Part shown: positions 43,571-56,100 of the stretch, piece after piece
How positions within the stretch are numbered: position 1 is the first letter of the stretch
Layout of the letters: every line of letters starts with the position of its first letter
Position numbers and translations under genes: made by a program
Source of the DNA: Symbiodinium natans
Taxonomy: Eukaryota; Sar; Dinophyceae; Suessiales; Symbiodiniaceae
Direction of reading: 5' to 3'
Assembly: GCA_905221605.1 (NCBI GenBank)
Contig: CAJNDS010000329.1
Span: 98,501-162,500 of the forward strand
DNA length: 64,000 nt
Notes under the pieces: model-generated
Told to the model about the DNA's origin: nothing
Database searches by the model: none
The model's input: the letters and a program-made list of their open reading frames with translations, nothing else

Positions 43571-46398
43571 TTCTACTTCTACTACTTCTACTACTTCTAC
43601 TACTTCTACTACTTCTACTACTTCTACTACTTCTACTACTTCTACTACTTCTACTACTTCTACTACTTCTACTACTGCTACTACTTCTACTACTTCTACT
43701 ACTTCTACTACTGCTACTACTTCTACTACTTCTACTTCTACTACTACTTCTATTGCGACTACTTCGACTACTTCTACGACTACGACTACGACTACGACTA
43801 CGACTACGACACTACGACTACCACACTACGACTACTACGCTACGACTACCACGCTACGACTACCACGACAACTACGACTACGACGACGACTACCTCCTTG
43901 GAGTCAGAAAGGTGGACCAGGGCAGCTGCAATCATCTGCAAGTTGGAGATTGCCTCAAGCCTCATTCTGAAACCCTCACGGGCTACATATTTCGGCCCGA
44001 GGAAGAGGGGCCGAATCTTTGCGTTCCGACCAGTTCCAGTTGTCTCCTTGCTTGCCCCTTGCCACATTGTCGTGTACACTCTGCGTTGCCCCCACCGTCC
44101 TGCTAGAAAGAGGGTTACTGGAGGGCTGTGACACCTCCTGACGGATCCCACAGCCTGAAACCTTTTCTGTATCCAGATGCTGCAGTCGTTGATGCTTTGC
44201 GTTGGGTGCTCCTGCTGGTGAACTGGGTGAAGCACCCACAACGTACCACAATCTATAACTCTCACCAAAGAGATCACAACGCATAAGTAGTATGGCTCCC
44301 TGCTTCTCCCTGACCGTGTGCACAAACCCTGCCTGCACCCAACGCTCATGATGCAGCCAGTGGCTCAGCAGGTTACTCAGCTGCAAGCCAGGCCCTGCCC
44401 TCTTTCACTTCAACCAGAGCCCCTTGCAGCTCACCCCTGCACGCACCGCGCAACATGAAGAAGGCGCTGACTAAATGCCCCCCCCCCCCCCATCTAAGTC
44501 GTTGCAAGCCCAGAGCCCCCAGCGTCTATGCGCCCTCATGCGAAGGCAAGCCCTGCATGTGAGCGTCCCTCTCCCCCATTCCCTGTGGATGTCGCTCGTC
44601 CAGGATTGAGCGCACGACGGAGGTTGACGCAGATCGTTTGTAGGCGGTTGGGAAGATCCCGAAGTGGAAACGCGCCTCCTGGGCTGTTGGCTTGCTTTGC
44701 TGGCGCTCAGTGGGAGCTGAAGTGCCCCAAGGGCCCGAGGGCGTTGCCGAGTGGTCCGCGTCAACTTAGGCTTCCCGGCTCTTATTTTCAGCCGGAAAAC
44801 TTGGAAGGCGTCGCAGGGCGATTGATTGGCGTGAAAGGGCAGTGAGCAAGACTGAGTTAGTGAGGAAGTTGCCACGGTCAGAAAACTGCACGGAACAGCA
44901 TGATGTGTAGCTATGTGTAGCTCCAAAACAGCGATTAGTCGCCTCAGCGCCCTTCTTCCGAAAACCTCGCCGGCCTCCAAGACTCGACCATGGAGCCACC
45001 AGGAAGTCAGACTTTTCCTGCTGAGTCGCAGGAACCCTGCTTGCTGTGCATCGTTTGGGTCTCTAACATCACGGTGCCAGCCGGAGTGGATTTCCACGTC
45101 AAATTGCATGGATATACCTCTCAAAGTAGTTTGCTCTGCCCTTGTGCACATTGCGTAGGCTTCTTGGGAGTATGGAATGCCCAGCTGTTGCGGCCACTCA
45201 GGTAGCATGATATTGTTATATACTACCTGAGCCTGACGCCATGCCTTCCCAGAACTTGCCACGTGGCAGAACTCTAGGGGGCCCCAAACATCGATTGCCT
45301 TCCGTCTTTGTGCTTTTGATATATGTGTGTGTGTGCGTTGCAAGATGCATCGTGATTTCACGATATCCGTGGAGCAATCTCTGATGCCCCAGCCATCCCC
45401 AGCCTGCAACAATCTGCAACACCCCGCAACAGGCGGTGGATGCCGCTGCTGCTGCACGCCTGGCAGCAGTGGCGGCCTGGTGCCAGAGCCGCTTCGCTGA
45501 CACCGAGGGCGCAAAGGGCTGCGGAAGATCCGAAAGATCCGACAGATCCGAAGGTGCGGTGATGGAGGCCTTTTTGGCGGCAGGCGGCCGCTGCTGTGGA
45601 TCTGTGGCGGTGGAGGTTCTGGCAAAGAACTTGAAGTCGCTCGGTTGCCCTGTGCCTTTGTCAGAGGTGCAGGCATTGGTGGACCCCTGGGACCGCGGCA
45701 CACTTTGTGCCCAAGATTTTTTTGTCTTGGAGCAGGACGGCCACCGGCGTCAGGCCGTGGAACAACGCTGGCGTTTGCTGACCCGGCCCCGCTCGAGCGT
45801 CCAACAGACTAGTAATGGGAATGCACAAGAGTTGCTGAGCTCCTGGGCCAAGCAAGCAACGGCTCTGGGAGGCAGGCACTGGACCGCTTGGAAAGCACCA
45901 GACGCTCCCCAAAACTCCAGCGGAGCCCTTGTAGCCAAGCAGCGGCCAGAAAGGATTTCCGAACCGCCTCAATTGAAGCAGGCTCGGGCAGTCCGGGCAC
46001 GGAGTGAACCTCGCCAAGCCAGCCATCCTAGCCATCCCAACCGACCCCGGAAGAGCACTGACTGCGCTGAATCCGCTGTCTCTCTTCCCAAGCTGCGCGG
46101 CCCCGATCGCGTTGATGCAGACTCGGACGGGGATGCCCCACAAGTCAGAAGACGGCAGGCCCGAAGCGTTTATTGTCGAAAGCAGTTCCAGCAGAACCAC
46201 AAAGCAGGGTTTTTGCCAATGCTGAAGAGCGTGAGCGCTGTTGTCCCGCATTGGGGACAGCCTGTACAATCTGTGCAGGGCCCTAAGCACAGCTATCAAA
46301 GCTACAGAGTCGCAGCATTTGGGAAGGACTGGAAGGACCAGATGCTTTTCGAGCAGTTTGAGATGGCCCAGGGACATGGCGACCCTCGGGGGCTTTGA
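42201..46398 (+). CDS. dinoflagellate EF-hand-type protein
   Basis: Three exons give about 435 aa: 42201-42389 (ATG; MATSPSPVSCGGASGPAEPS, then VGPILFRRALF), 42428-42580 (AWLRHIDVDGRGVSFTDFCR, then LPALGYKTDVAELWSSLGG) and 45433-46398. Introns: 42390-42427 (GC-AG, only 38 bases, inferred) and 42581-45432 (GT-AG, phase 0, joining VALK to AVDAA). The helix-loop-helix exon and the later SEVQALVDPWDRGTLCAQDF resemble the EF-hand pairs of a large dinoflagellate family that ends with a TALGGKHW-type motif; here it is ATALGGRHWTAWKA. The first loop (DVDGRGVSFTDF) lacks good ligands at positions 5 and 12, so calcium binding is doubtful. The C-terminal half is basic and Pro/Ser-rich, ending near FGKDWKDQMLFEQFEMAQGH. 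Confidence 0.7.
43210..43895 (+). repeat. trinucleotide (TAC/TTC) and related arrays, ~680 bp
   Basis: Successive sub-arrays: CTACGA/CTACTG, CCACTA, CCCACTA, CTA, TTCTACTAC, then GACTAC. It lies in the big intron of the EF-hand gene. The 436- and 240-codon frames through it (His-Tyr, Thr repeats) are repeat artefacts. Confidence 0.95.
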
Positions 46399-46949
46399 GT
46401 GTCACCACTGTCTCACCTAGAAGGCAATTTGTGTTTCAGTAAGTTCCAGAGTTTCACAGAATGTCTCTTGCAAGATTTGACCTCATGGAGCTGCTCCATG
46501 AGTGCGAAGCTAGGGGGGAAGGGAGGGAAGGGGCATGAAGGGGTTCCTGTCACTGTCAGATGTCCGTGAGAGATGTCGGGAATATGCATGCCTTCCTGTG
46601 CGAGTAGGCTTGGAGATCTTTTCTCGCACGATGTCTCCTCGATCTCGGGCATGCGGAATCAGGATCCCACTCACACCAGTATTGCAACCGGTGTGCCGGC
46701 AGCGCAAGTGTCGCAAGAACTTACAAGGCAGGCAGGGCAGGCAGGGACAGGATGGGCCCGGCCGAAGGAGAGAGGGAGTTTGGCTGGTAACTGCTGCAAA
46801 CTTTCTCAGCAGATTTCCAGCGCTTCCTGTAGCGCCTGGCAGCGTCGTGGATCATCTGCGGGCATGGCAGGCCGGGCTTGCATGGCTTGCTCAGTGGACG
46901 ACATGCGGACGTAAGGAGTAGTTAAGGAGTGTTGGGAGAGGAGCTGCTC
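46399..46949. other. intergenic
   Basis: Contains a GGCAGGCAGG tandem near 46728-46750, with no supported gene. Confidence 0.4.
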
Positions 46950-48336
46950 GTTCCTGCAAAATGAGGCCATGGTCTTGCGCTATCGCGCTGAAGATGACAA
47001 CGAGATCACGCCACCCAAGCCCAGGACAGGGATGGGGATGAGAGAAACGTTGAGAAATATGCCAATGCATTACCGGCATTACCGTGGTACTGACTTCAGC
47101 ATGTTACGGATGTCAAGGTTGTCATGGAACGTTGAGGGAGTGAGACTGGCTTGCGTGGTTCAGGAATTTGCCGCCGCTTGGCCCTCAGCGTGTGGGTGTA
47201 GTGACTGTGTATGTGATCGCACCTGCTCCATCCCCAAGGCTGCAAACGGAGGACGGGGGTAGCGAGAGTTGTCGCAGCGACAGAGTCGGGCTGGAGAGCC
47301 ATGAGAGTGCGGAGCTCAGATCAAGTGGTGAGAAAGTAGCACCAACATGCACCAACTTAGCCAACATGCACCAACGCCCAATGTTGCTGGGCAGTCAGTT
47401 TCCTGATCAGACGAAACAAGGCGAGGAGAGCGAGAAGAAGCTGCAGGGCGAGCAGTGTGTACCGAAGGATTCGGGCGAGCAGGACCCGAATGATTATCCA
47501 AAGGCTGCAGAAATCTGCAGAAGACAAAGCAGGCAAGTCTGCGCATCCTCCAGAAGGCTGAACGACTTCTGCTTATCTTGCCCCCCCCCCCCCCCCTCCT
47601 GCAGGAGTTCCTCCCGCTGGACCTCCACAGTTTAAAAAGGCAAGGCAAAGTGCAAGGCTAGAGCGGCGCGAGCCGCAGTAGCTATCAGCAGCCATGTGAG
47701 GCCGCAGCCACCGGCCGCGCCCAGCACTCAAGACAGCAACGCTCAGACAACAGATGACAACAGGTACGAAATTGTTACTAAATCCTGCAGTCGTGCTCTG
47801 AGCCGCTGCAGGCCGCGGCCGGAGAATGCTAGGCTCGTGGACTCTTGTGGACAAACACATGGCTTTTGCGCTAACTGAGCTTTCCACGCCCTCACACTCT
47901 CCTCACCTTCTCCTTGAAGGCCCAAGAAAGCAGAAGTCAAGGTCCAGGACGTCAAGGCGACCCGACGGCAGAGCTCGGAGACCGACAAAGACGGTTGGAA
48001 GTTGGAAGCACTATGAGTCGACTTGTGAGTACGTAGCTCAGGAAGAGACCCGTACAAGGTGCACGGAAAGCCTTGCGCTGGCTTTCAATGTCTCTCACAG
48101 TCCTGCAGAGCTGACCATGCAGATCTTCCTTGGAGGAGCAAGGACCTTCGAAGAACCGTTTCCAGGCAGAATCGAGAGAGCACTCTGACCACTTCCAGTT
48201 GCGTAGCACAATGTTCTTCCACAAAACCGTCTCCTGTCAGGATGATTTCGATCCAGAGGCGCAATTTGGGGCAGCGCACAGGAACACGAATTTGGGAGGA
48301 GTCAAGCCATGCCATCATGCCGCTGTCGTATATTGA
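46950..48336 (+). CDS. unknown multi-exon protein, charged
   Basis: Exon-like pieces in + orientation: ~46958-47060 (MVLRYRAEDDNEITPPKPRT); ~47400-47540 (QGEESEKKLQGEQCVPKDSG, EQDPNDYPKAAEICRRQS); 47696-47763 (RPQPPAAPSTQDSNAQTTDD, then a GTACG donor); 47920-48015 (PKKAEVKVQDVKATRRQSSE, TDKDGWKLEAL); ~48126-48336 (SSLEEQGPSKNRFQAESREH, FQLRSTMFFHKTVSCQDDF). A minus-strand frame over 47952-48224 (KNIVLRNWKWSECSLDSAWK) is also protein-like, so the last exon's strand is not certain. No domain recognised. Confidence 0.4.
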
Positions 48337-49654
48337 GGCTCTCTACGCGGAAGGCTCTGGCGGATGTGGAGGCCTAGAAAGGTTGGCAGCATTCTGCGGC
48401 AAGTAGCGCCAAAACCCCTTACATAACCCGCAGGAGAAAGCAGCAGGATAAAAACTAGCTCAGACACAGACACAGGAGTCTGCGAAGACATAGACTGACA
48501 TAGACACTGCGAGTTCGTTGTTCTCGGCTTCCTCGTATAGTTAAAGCGCGGGTTCACGACAATAAGTCACGAAACCCATTTCGCGAAAAAGACAACAGCA
48601 AAGTAAAGAAACAAAGGGAACAAAACAAGCGAAACCGAGATATCGTGAACGAAAGAGTGAGCGAGACCACGTTCACTTCCAGTCATTGCACCTTTGCCAT
48701 TGCGTGTCCCTGCTCGCCAAGCCTCCTGGTAGTGGGACGGGTACATTTTTGCATCGCATCGCTGTATGGCTGCCAATGGGCCTTCGAATGGAGTGCGCAC
48801 CCCCCGCCCCCCCACAGGCCCGCTTACGTTCGGATAGGGCATGTTTGTTTCGAGTCATTGATTTGTGCCATTGAGCTGGCTCCCTCCACCCCAAACAAAG
48901 CCTCGCACTCCCGGAAGTTCCTTAGTCTGTGGCGAGGAGATGCATCGTTTCGTTTTGTCAAAGTGTTTCCGAGCTTTGGACAGTGACAGAACATGTTTGC
49001 ATCGCTTTGAACCTTTGAGCCCCCTCGCGAGATGGCCATGTCGTTCCTGCCAGCTTTTGAAATTTTGGGGAGTGATGTTTGCTTGGCATTGTCTTGCAGG
49101 GAGATGCCCCCCCCCCCTCCCAGAAGCGAAACAAGGCTTCTGTGGAAATGCAACACTGGGTACCGGGCAGTTGGAAGAAAACACACCCGGAACCGGAAGC
49201 TTGGCTGCAGAGAATCCCTCAGAGTACAGCGCAACTCAGCTTACGTATTCAATACTGCGCGGGGAGCAGGGGAGCATTGTGGATAACTTGCAAGACTTGA
49301 AACTTGATTCGCATTCGAATATCGTTTCGGGGTACAGTTCAAGTCGGAATGCAGGAATGCGTGTCTTTGGGCTTGATGCATGGCTTTACAGCGGTATCCA
49401 CGCGGTTTCCATGACAAAGCAGGAAAAGACGTTGTGGCCATCAAGTGGTCACACTTTCAAGCGAAATGTGATCCGCGGCGTGTGCGCGACAGAACGGCAA
49501 GCTGCGAATGATCTTCGCGACATGCTGTGGGCTGCGCTGCTGCACTTTGCTAAACTCTCCATTCTCTTGGTGTGGAGGCCGACCACCTTCGAGACTATCT
49601 GAGCTATCTGTATCGCAAGGCCAGCCATGCATGGCCAGCCATGCATGGCCAGCC
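48337..49654. other. uncertain region with one 245-codon plus frame
   Basis: A frame at 48865-49602 is open for 245 codons. Its middle part (ENPSEYSATQLTYSILRGEQ, then IVDNLQDLKLDSHSN) is protein-like and the rest is not. It may contain an exon around 49190-49320. A tandem 14-bp ATGCATGGCCAGCC lies at 49619-49660. Confidence 0.3.
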
Positions 49655-50240
49655 ATGCCCAGCCAAAACAAGCTCATCGCAGATTCTTTCTCTCAGCATC
49701 TCTCGGCTCAGCAGGCGGAACAGCTGCTGTTGTGGGAGAAGCTCGACGCCAAGATGTCCAAGGCTTGGACAAATAAGCATGCGCGGTTGCATAGGAGTAT
49801 ATGGGCGCCACAGCGTTGCGTGGAGGCAGATGAGATTCGGAAACCCGTCATCGAACTCTGTTCCCGCGCATCTTTCAGCCAGCAAAGGGCCAAGCAATGG
49901 GCGAAGCAGTATGAAGCGGTTGCAATCGGCGCCAGCGGCCCCCAGCGGCCCCCAGCGGTCTTTGTTCGTTGACCTCGCAAGGATGAAGAGCCTCCGAACG
50001 TCTGCCTTCGAGTATGATGAGGAAGTGAATAGAGATGAGTAGAGAGTTTGGTGGGGCCTGTGATGACAAATGTTGACAAATGCAAGGGTCAGCACTTGTG
50101 TCATGTGTGTCATTTGTGTCATTTGTGTCATCGAGAGGATGTGGACCGCAGCGAACTCGACGATGATTTCTCGCCTGACCAGATCACCAGCAGCGCCCAG
50201 CTCCGGAGGCCCCGTGAGCGACACAGCCCCCCACAATGGG
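49655..50240 (+). CDS. unknown protein, helical exon plus acidic exon
   Basis: From ATG 49655 to TGA 49972, 105 codons read as a helical, Gln/Lys-rich protein (KLIADSFSQHLSAQQAEQLL, LWEKLDAKMSKAWTNKHA, FSQQRAKQWAKQYEAVA). A second piece at about 50140-50240 (DVDRSELDDDFSPDQITSS, then Arg/Pro-rich) follows after a TGTGTCATT repeat. Between them a splice is assumed but not located. The antisense 213-codon frame is a shadow. No family recognised. Confidence 0.45.
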
Positions 50241-50260
50241 GGCACGGGGCTTGTTCTTTT

Positions 50261-50290
50261 TATATATATATATATCTATAATATATATGA
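50261..50290. repeat. (TA)n microsatellite
   Basis: About 14 TA units, slightly interrupted. Confidence 0.9.
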
Positions 50291-51280
50291 AGGTTCTCCA
50301 ACACTGACGCGCGGGTCCGACGCCAAAGCGCTTTTGTGATCCAGATGACAAAGGAGGACTTCTTTAGGGCTGAGACATGCTGAGACACTGAGTCACTGCT
50401 GAGACTGCTTAAAGGGCGACTTGAGGTCTGGAGGATAAACACACAAAGAAGGAAATCACTCAGAGCACTCCGGAAGCTTTTCCGAAGGAGCCCTTCGATG
50501 AGCCCGAGGAGGTTGGGGGGGAGGGTGGGGAGGGAGGGGCAGGGACCACCAGCTTTTGAGACAGTGTTACCGTGACACGTTGATGGCTTTAAAGGCGGAG
50601 AATCCAAATCGAACATTGCGAATGCGCCTTTTTTGAGAAAGGGTGCCGGTTTGATTTCTCTCTGAGGAAGCAGCCTTGGTCTCCGCGTCCCCATCGGAAA
50701 GAGGCTCGTCGTGGTTCGTCCAAGCAAATCGAAAGTTTGCGAATCGCCGCGGGGTGAATGCAAGCAGGCCCCGCACGCGAAGAGGCAGGGATGCTTTGTG
50801 GGAGGACAGGGGGAGTGATGTCAGGAGACCTCGCATTCCGAATAGGCGAAGCTGCCGCAGCCCCACCCTCTCAAGGAAGCGATGACCCGGCGGAAGGCAG
50901 ACGTCGCAAGTCACATCCAGTCACGTGCCTGCTCAGCCCCCCGCTTAGACCTAGACTTCGAGCCTCGGCAAGGTGAAAGTAGAGGAAGTGCGCCAGGTGC
51001 TGCCAGGACCCAATTGTAACTTGTAGCCGATACTTAAGTGCATCTCGCAGCCTGCCTGCCGATGCCAAGGCAAAGCTTGGAGGACCTCACATGCCTGGAG
51101 GATCCCCAGCTTCGTTATCTGAGTTTCATATCTGTTTCAGCGGTGTTGTTGTTGACATTATTTGGCCCTCTTACGTGCCAACAGTTGCAAACAAGTCTTT
51201 CAGAAGCTCTTCAGGAGCCATTGGATCCCCACAGCCAGCGGCTGAAGTGGGTTTGAGCATGTTTGCTTTCGGTTCTGTTC
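50291..51280. other. ambiguous; frames open on both strands
   Basis: At 50567-50914 the minus strand (RRFANFRFAWTNHDEPLSDG, KRRIRNVRFGFSAFKAINV) and the plus strand (RPRTRRGRDALWEDRGSDVR) both look partly protein-like. I cannot choose. Confidence 0.25.
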
Positions 51281-52365
51281 CCGCAGAAGGCAAGCCGGCG
51301 TTGCCGCGGCCTCTGGTGGTGGCCGTGGGGGACAACAATGCAGAGCTAGCAGGCCGCAGAAGTGTCAACAAGTCCACAAGTCAACAAGTCTTGAGCTCAT
51401 TGAAGATATTGAAGCTTCTTCCGCAGAATGAACGGATCCTGTCAGAACTGCTGGTGGAGTTCGGCGCAGAGGTGGCGAAGCCCTATGAGGGCGAGGGCTG
51501 CCGCCTTGGCCACAAACATCAAACAACAGCTGTGCTACAGCTTCTATAGTGCCGCACTGCACAGTGCTGCACTGCATGGTGATCTGCATTGATCTGCAGA
51601 CCCTGTGCATTCTGAGGGAACTTCAAAGGCTGGATCAAGCCCGGGGCTTCCTTGCTGCAATCTGTCTCCAACCGCAAGGGCCGTTTCGTGGGCGCGGCGC
51701 CAAGTGCACCAAGTGCCTTTCTCTGCACCCTTCTGCACCTTCTGTTCGCTGAAGTCTGCCCAAAATGTACCCTCAAATAAGAAGGCCGAGGCAATTCAGC
51801 TCTCGATGGCAGAGTGTTGTTTTGGCATGATTTCTGTTAGGGCTGAATTACTGAATTCACGCGGGTTCGAGGCACCATGCTGGCGGAGCGATTGGAGCGG
51901 ATCGAGGCAATACTCCAGTCCTCAGCCGTGGCCTCAAACGGGCACCAGACGCTCCCCATCTCTGGTATCCATTCCTGGCTCCATTCCTTGAGGTGCAAGA
52001 GGATCCGCAGGACAGAGCTTGGGTTTGCTGTGGTTTGCCATTAAAGAAACTCTCCGTCTGCACATCATTTTTCACATTTGCCTTGATTCCGCGTCTGCTT
52101 CGCTGGGAGGCGGATGAGCTCCCCGAGGAGGAGCAAACCGAAGCGTGTCGAACGCATGTCGGGCGTATCATATTGGTGTATCACTGTATGGGAAAGCTAC
52201 AAAGTGTTTGGAATATGTTGGGAAGTGTTCGCAGTCGAGGATGAGTCCGCTCCAAGCCAAAGCCGCTCTGCCTTCCGTCCCGAAGCTTGGGATGTGCAGT
52301 GTGCGGCAGTGCGCATTAAAGACTCACACTTTGAAGCTCACATAGTCCGCAACATGTCGGTGTGA
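51281..52365 (+). CDS. unknown multi-exon protein
   Basis: Exon-like pieces: ~51285-51361 (EGKPALPRPLVVAVGDNNAE); ~51495-51600 (RAAALATNIKQQLCYSFYSA); ~51600-51680 (LCILRELQRLDQARGFLAA); 51877-52044 from an ATG (MLAERLERIEAILQSSAVAS, TAA); ~52092-52200 (LLRWEADELPEEEQTEACRT). Between 52114 and 52345 all three plus frames are open, so the end cannot be decided. No domain recognised. Two genes could be mixed here. Confidence 0.35.
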
Positions 52366-53111
52366 AACTCCCGAAGTGTCTCACGGAGTGCAACTCCACA
52401 CCGGCTCAAGACAGCCGAAACTCGACTTTCAAGAGATCAAAAATCTAAAGAGTATTGTAGAATATTTGGCACGTTTTGCGCAACGCCCAAAGGTATAGGC
52501 GTTGCGCAGAAGTTCGGTGTTTTTGGCCCAGCACAATGCTTGCCCAGGTCTGGAGAAGTCCGGATGTAAGGCCTACGCACACATTGTGCACATATCTGCG
52601 TATACATAGTACACAGTATATCCGGAATGGCACCAGCTATCAGCTTGTTTATCTTGCTTTCTCATCGAGCTTCCAACCCCACGCACCAAGCCGTGCTCAG
52701 CACATCAGTACTCGAAGCTTCTTGGAGGTACCCCTCAGAAACCGTTGGGGCTTCTTGACAAACTGGCGTCAATACGTGGAAGAGTGAGAATCAATCTCGT
52801 CAGACGGCATCTTCCACATAAGTGCGTGTGCCGGTAGCGGCTAACAATTTCCGCGCAGTTACATGCTGCGCTCATGCGGCTTATCATCTTTCATCTGTCC
52901 TTGCTTCGTGGACCGAGGCGCGATTTCCAGTACTTGGATGCCGGGCGAGCTCTGTCGGCCGGAGACTTACCACACTTTCAAGAAAGCACGACGAAAAGTG
53001 TCCATTTTTTCTGGTCAAGGCACACCCGTGGCCACCCGATGGGAGTTGGGGAGCCCAGTGAATGGAGCGAGGAGATTATTTGAAGGTTGATGTTCGCTCT
53101 TTCTCCCCAGG
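52366..53111. other. intergenic, nothing recognised
   Basis: Short frames only. Confidence 0.4.
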
Positions 53112-56100
53112 TCTACGAGATCCTGGAGCACCTCGGTGATGGGGTCCGGGCTTCTGCGAAAGGTAAATGCGCTGAAGCTGTCTGACGTTTCGGCGACGCT
53201 ACGAGGACACTAGCACAGTTTGGGGCGGCTGGCATCTGGAGCTCCGGCCCTGGAGTGGCTGTAGGGATGCTGTAGGGATGCTGTAGGGGCATCGTATGCT
53301 CACTGGCATCCTATGCGTTAGCGGGATCTTCAGATCAGATCAGGTCACTCCTGTTGAATCCTGGTGACCTAGGTCCAGCGTCTCGGTCGCGATCAAGATC
53401 GAGGCAAAGTCGGACGAGGCGGGGCATTCATCGGTATTTTATTAGGATTCGGGCGGATTCGCTCGGCCTGTGGTGGCCTGTTTTCTTGATGCTGTCGATT
53501 GCTGCAGGGTGGCATGTGGGATGAGATCGAGATTATGCGCAAGCTCAGGACACCGGGGCTGTTGAAGCTGGAGCCTCTTGACTCCTTTGACCATGAAAGG
53601 CACCCAAACGTTTGCCGTCTCTTCGAGACGTTTGAGAGCGAGACACAGGCTCCCTTTGCCTTTTTTTTCATGTTCGACATGTATAATTGAACAGCACTAG
53701 GAACAACTGTTGAAGAGTTGACAAGAGCTGAACATGAGGTCTTCATGGTGCTGGATCTGTGCCTGGGTGGCCGACTCTACGATGCCCTGGCCATGGCCTT
53801 GCGCTCAACGCACTGTTCGCGGATCTTCACAAACACATGCGAACGCATGGGGGAGGAGAAGACCTCTCTGTGCAAACTCATCGACTTTAGCGCCTCAACC
53901 ACCCTTGTGTTGCCAGAGGCCCCTGTAGCGACGCTGGAAAACCAGCTGGCCAATCTTCAGCAAAGAGCTCTTGCGAACTTGGGCAACAGGATAGCTACAT
54001 AGATGTGAAGGGCAAACCTTGACAACGTCCAACATGTCCCACGCACAATACATACCCTTCACCTCGGCAAGGAGTTGATTTACCGTGGATTCGAGGAAAC
54101 TTTTCAAGAAGTCGCAGGCGAAGCGAACCCGTGAAGGCGAGAGAAGCGAACATGTCCCCATCCCTGGAATAACCCAAACGGGCAAGGGTACATGTCACCC
54201 GTGACTCCCCAATGTGTAAGTAGGGGAGGCCGGACCAGGTGGTCGCAGATGACAGGTTCGGGTGCAGGTGTCAGGGCAGGAAAACGACACGCCCGCCAAG
54301 GTCTGGTAGCAAGGGAGCCGCACATGACAGGATTTTGAGAGACTCACATGGCAGGAAGGCCCTTGTTGCGACACTAGCAGGCAGACCCAGGGCAGTGTCT
54401 GGGGGTACGTTGAAGACAAGACTTTCAACAAACACTGGAGAGCGTTTTGATGTTGCTTTGGCGGTTTTGTGGCATCTGCTCAGGATGGTGGTCAAACTTG
54501 CAGGCTCTGCCCAGCTCAGCTCGAACGTAGACGACGTAGACGATAGACTTAGCCGCTTAGCTTCAGCCGTTGGAGTGCCCATCCTTGCGCGGTTTGCACG
54601 AGGGCTCCGCGGCTGCTCCGGCAGATGGCCGAAGCTGTGCGACGCCCAAGGGAGCGGTTTGGGTATTGTTGTACAACGCACTCACCGCCTTAGGTCGGCT
54701 GCCTCCACGCGCACAAAATCAGCCACCGGGCACGCCTCAAGCTCATTGGTAAGTAGGTGTGTCAGCTGCCGATTTTGCCAGGACATCCAGTTGGAGAACT
54801 TCCTGCTCGTGGAGTTGGATGCTCCTGTGGAAGAGGTGTGGTACGAGAGTGGTTCGGGACAGTGGATACAGTGCCATTTCCCTGCATGTCCATGAGTGCG
54901 ATTCTTATGCCATGATACCGAACCAATCAAAGCCCGGGAGAATCTTGGAGGCCCACCCCCGGCCCTCGAGACAGGAAGATGTCACCGCATGGGGTTGTTG
55001 GTGTAGGTATACTGCGCCGTCAAGAGGAACTCACCATCAAAAGTGACTTTGGATCTTTTTTGCCACACGTGGCTTTCAGGGCTCCGACCCGGCTTGCTTG
55101 CATTCTTGGGTTCAACCAACTGAAATGCAGCCCAGAGTCCGAAGCGCTTAGCAGTAGCTTGTGTAATACAATCTTGTAAGTTTTTTTTCACATCTTGTTT
55201 GTTGCATAGCAGGATGAGGCACTTCGCTAGCATGCCCTAGCGACACTGCAACAGTAGCGGCTCCGAAGGGGGCTCTTTATGCTGTTTTTTTCAGCACATG
55301 GGGAGTCGGATCCTTCCGCTACTCCACAACTTATAGTTAAGCGAGAGCATCTTCTTTGTGGGGGTAGGCATGCTCCACATGAAAGTAGCCTTGGCCCGGC
55401 ATCACAGGCAATTTGATCGTGTAAGTGAGTCCCATGTGAAAGAATTCTGAGATGATCTTAGTTTTGGGAGAAATTTCCACGGCTAGATTAGAAGCGTGTT
55501 CCCGTAACCATGTGACTAGTCATGTTGAAACCAGGCCACACTCCGGCTAGTGGACTTCACTACGGCCAAGGACGGTAAATTAGTAAAAAGGGTGATGAAG
55601 ACGTACGCAGCCATGTACTCAATCCACGCTTCTGGCACAGGATTACTCCAGCGGCCAGGCCAGAAGCTGCTCCACGTGCCCCAAATTTACGCGAAGCTGT
55701 TCCATACATGTTTCATTGTACTTGCTGTCGGATCGTTCCAAGAGCTGCTTGGGAGAAGCTGCAAACTTGGGACTGCTGCATTCAAAAGGGTTTGGGGGCA
55801 ACTTGGCATCTGACCTTACGTGGATCCCTTTGACAACATTCCTGGGTTCGGGGGCAGGCCTTGGTCACAAAGATCTGCACGCCCACGTACGTGGCCAAGG
55901 ACCCCATGTCACGAGAGGCAAATACATGTGGGATACCGTGTAGATCCGTGTAGCAGGGATATTCGAGCTGGCTGAAGTTGTACATCGGAGGCTCAGGTGG
56001 GCGTCTGTTTTGCACGTGCTTGGGCAAGGAGATCCTCACCCGCAAGATGGAGCCCTACACCGAAAAGGCAAGATTAAGCAAGGGCTCACTGCCAGCAATT

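Noticed and set aside
42821-44131. 436-codon frame with His-Tyr and Tyr-Phe repeats
   Set aside because: Translation of a trinucleotide array within an intron.
44471-45703. 410-codon minus-strand frame
   Set aside because: Covers the 5' part of the EF-hand third exon; plus-strand family match and splice phase decide against it.
49604-50245. 213-codon minus-strand frame
   Set aside because: Shadow of the helical + exon 49655-49972; contains no recognisable motif.
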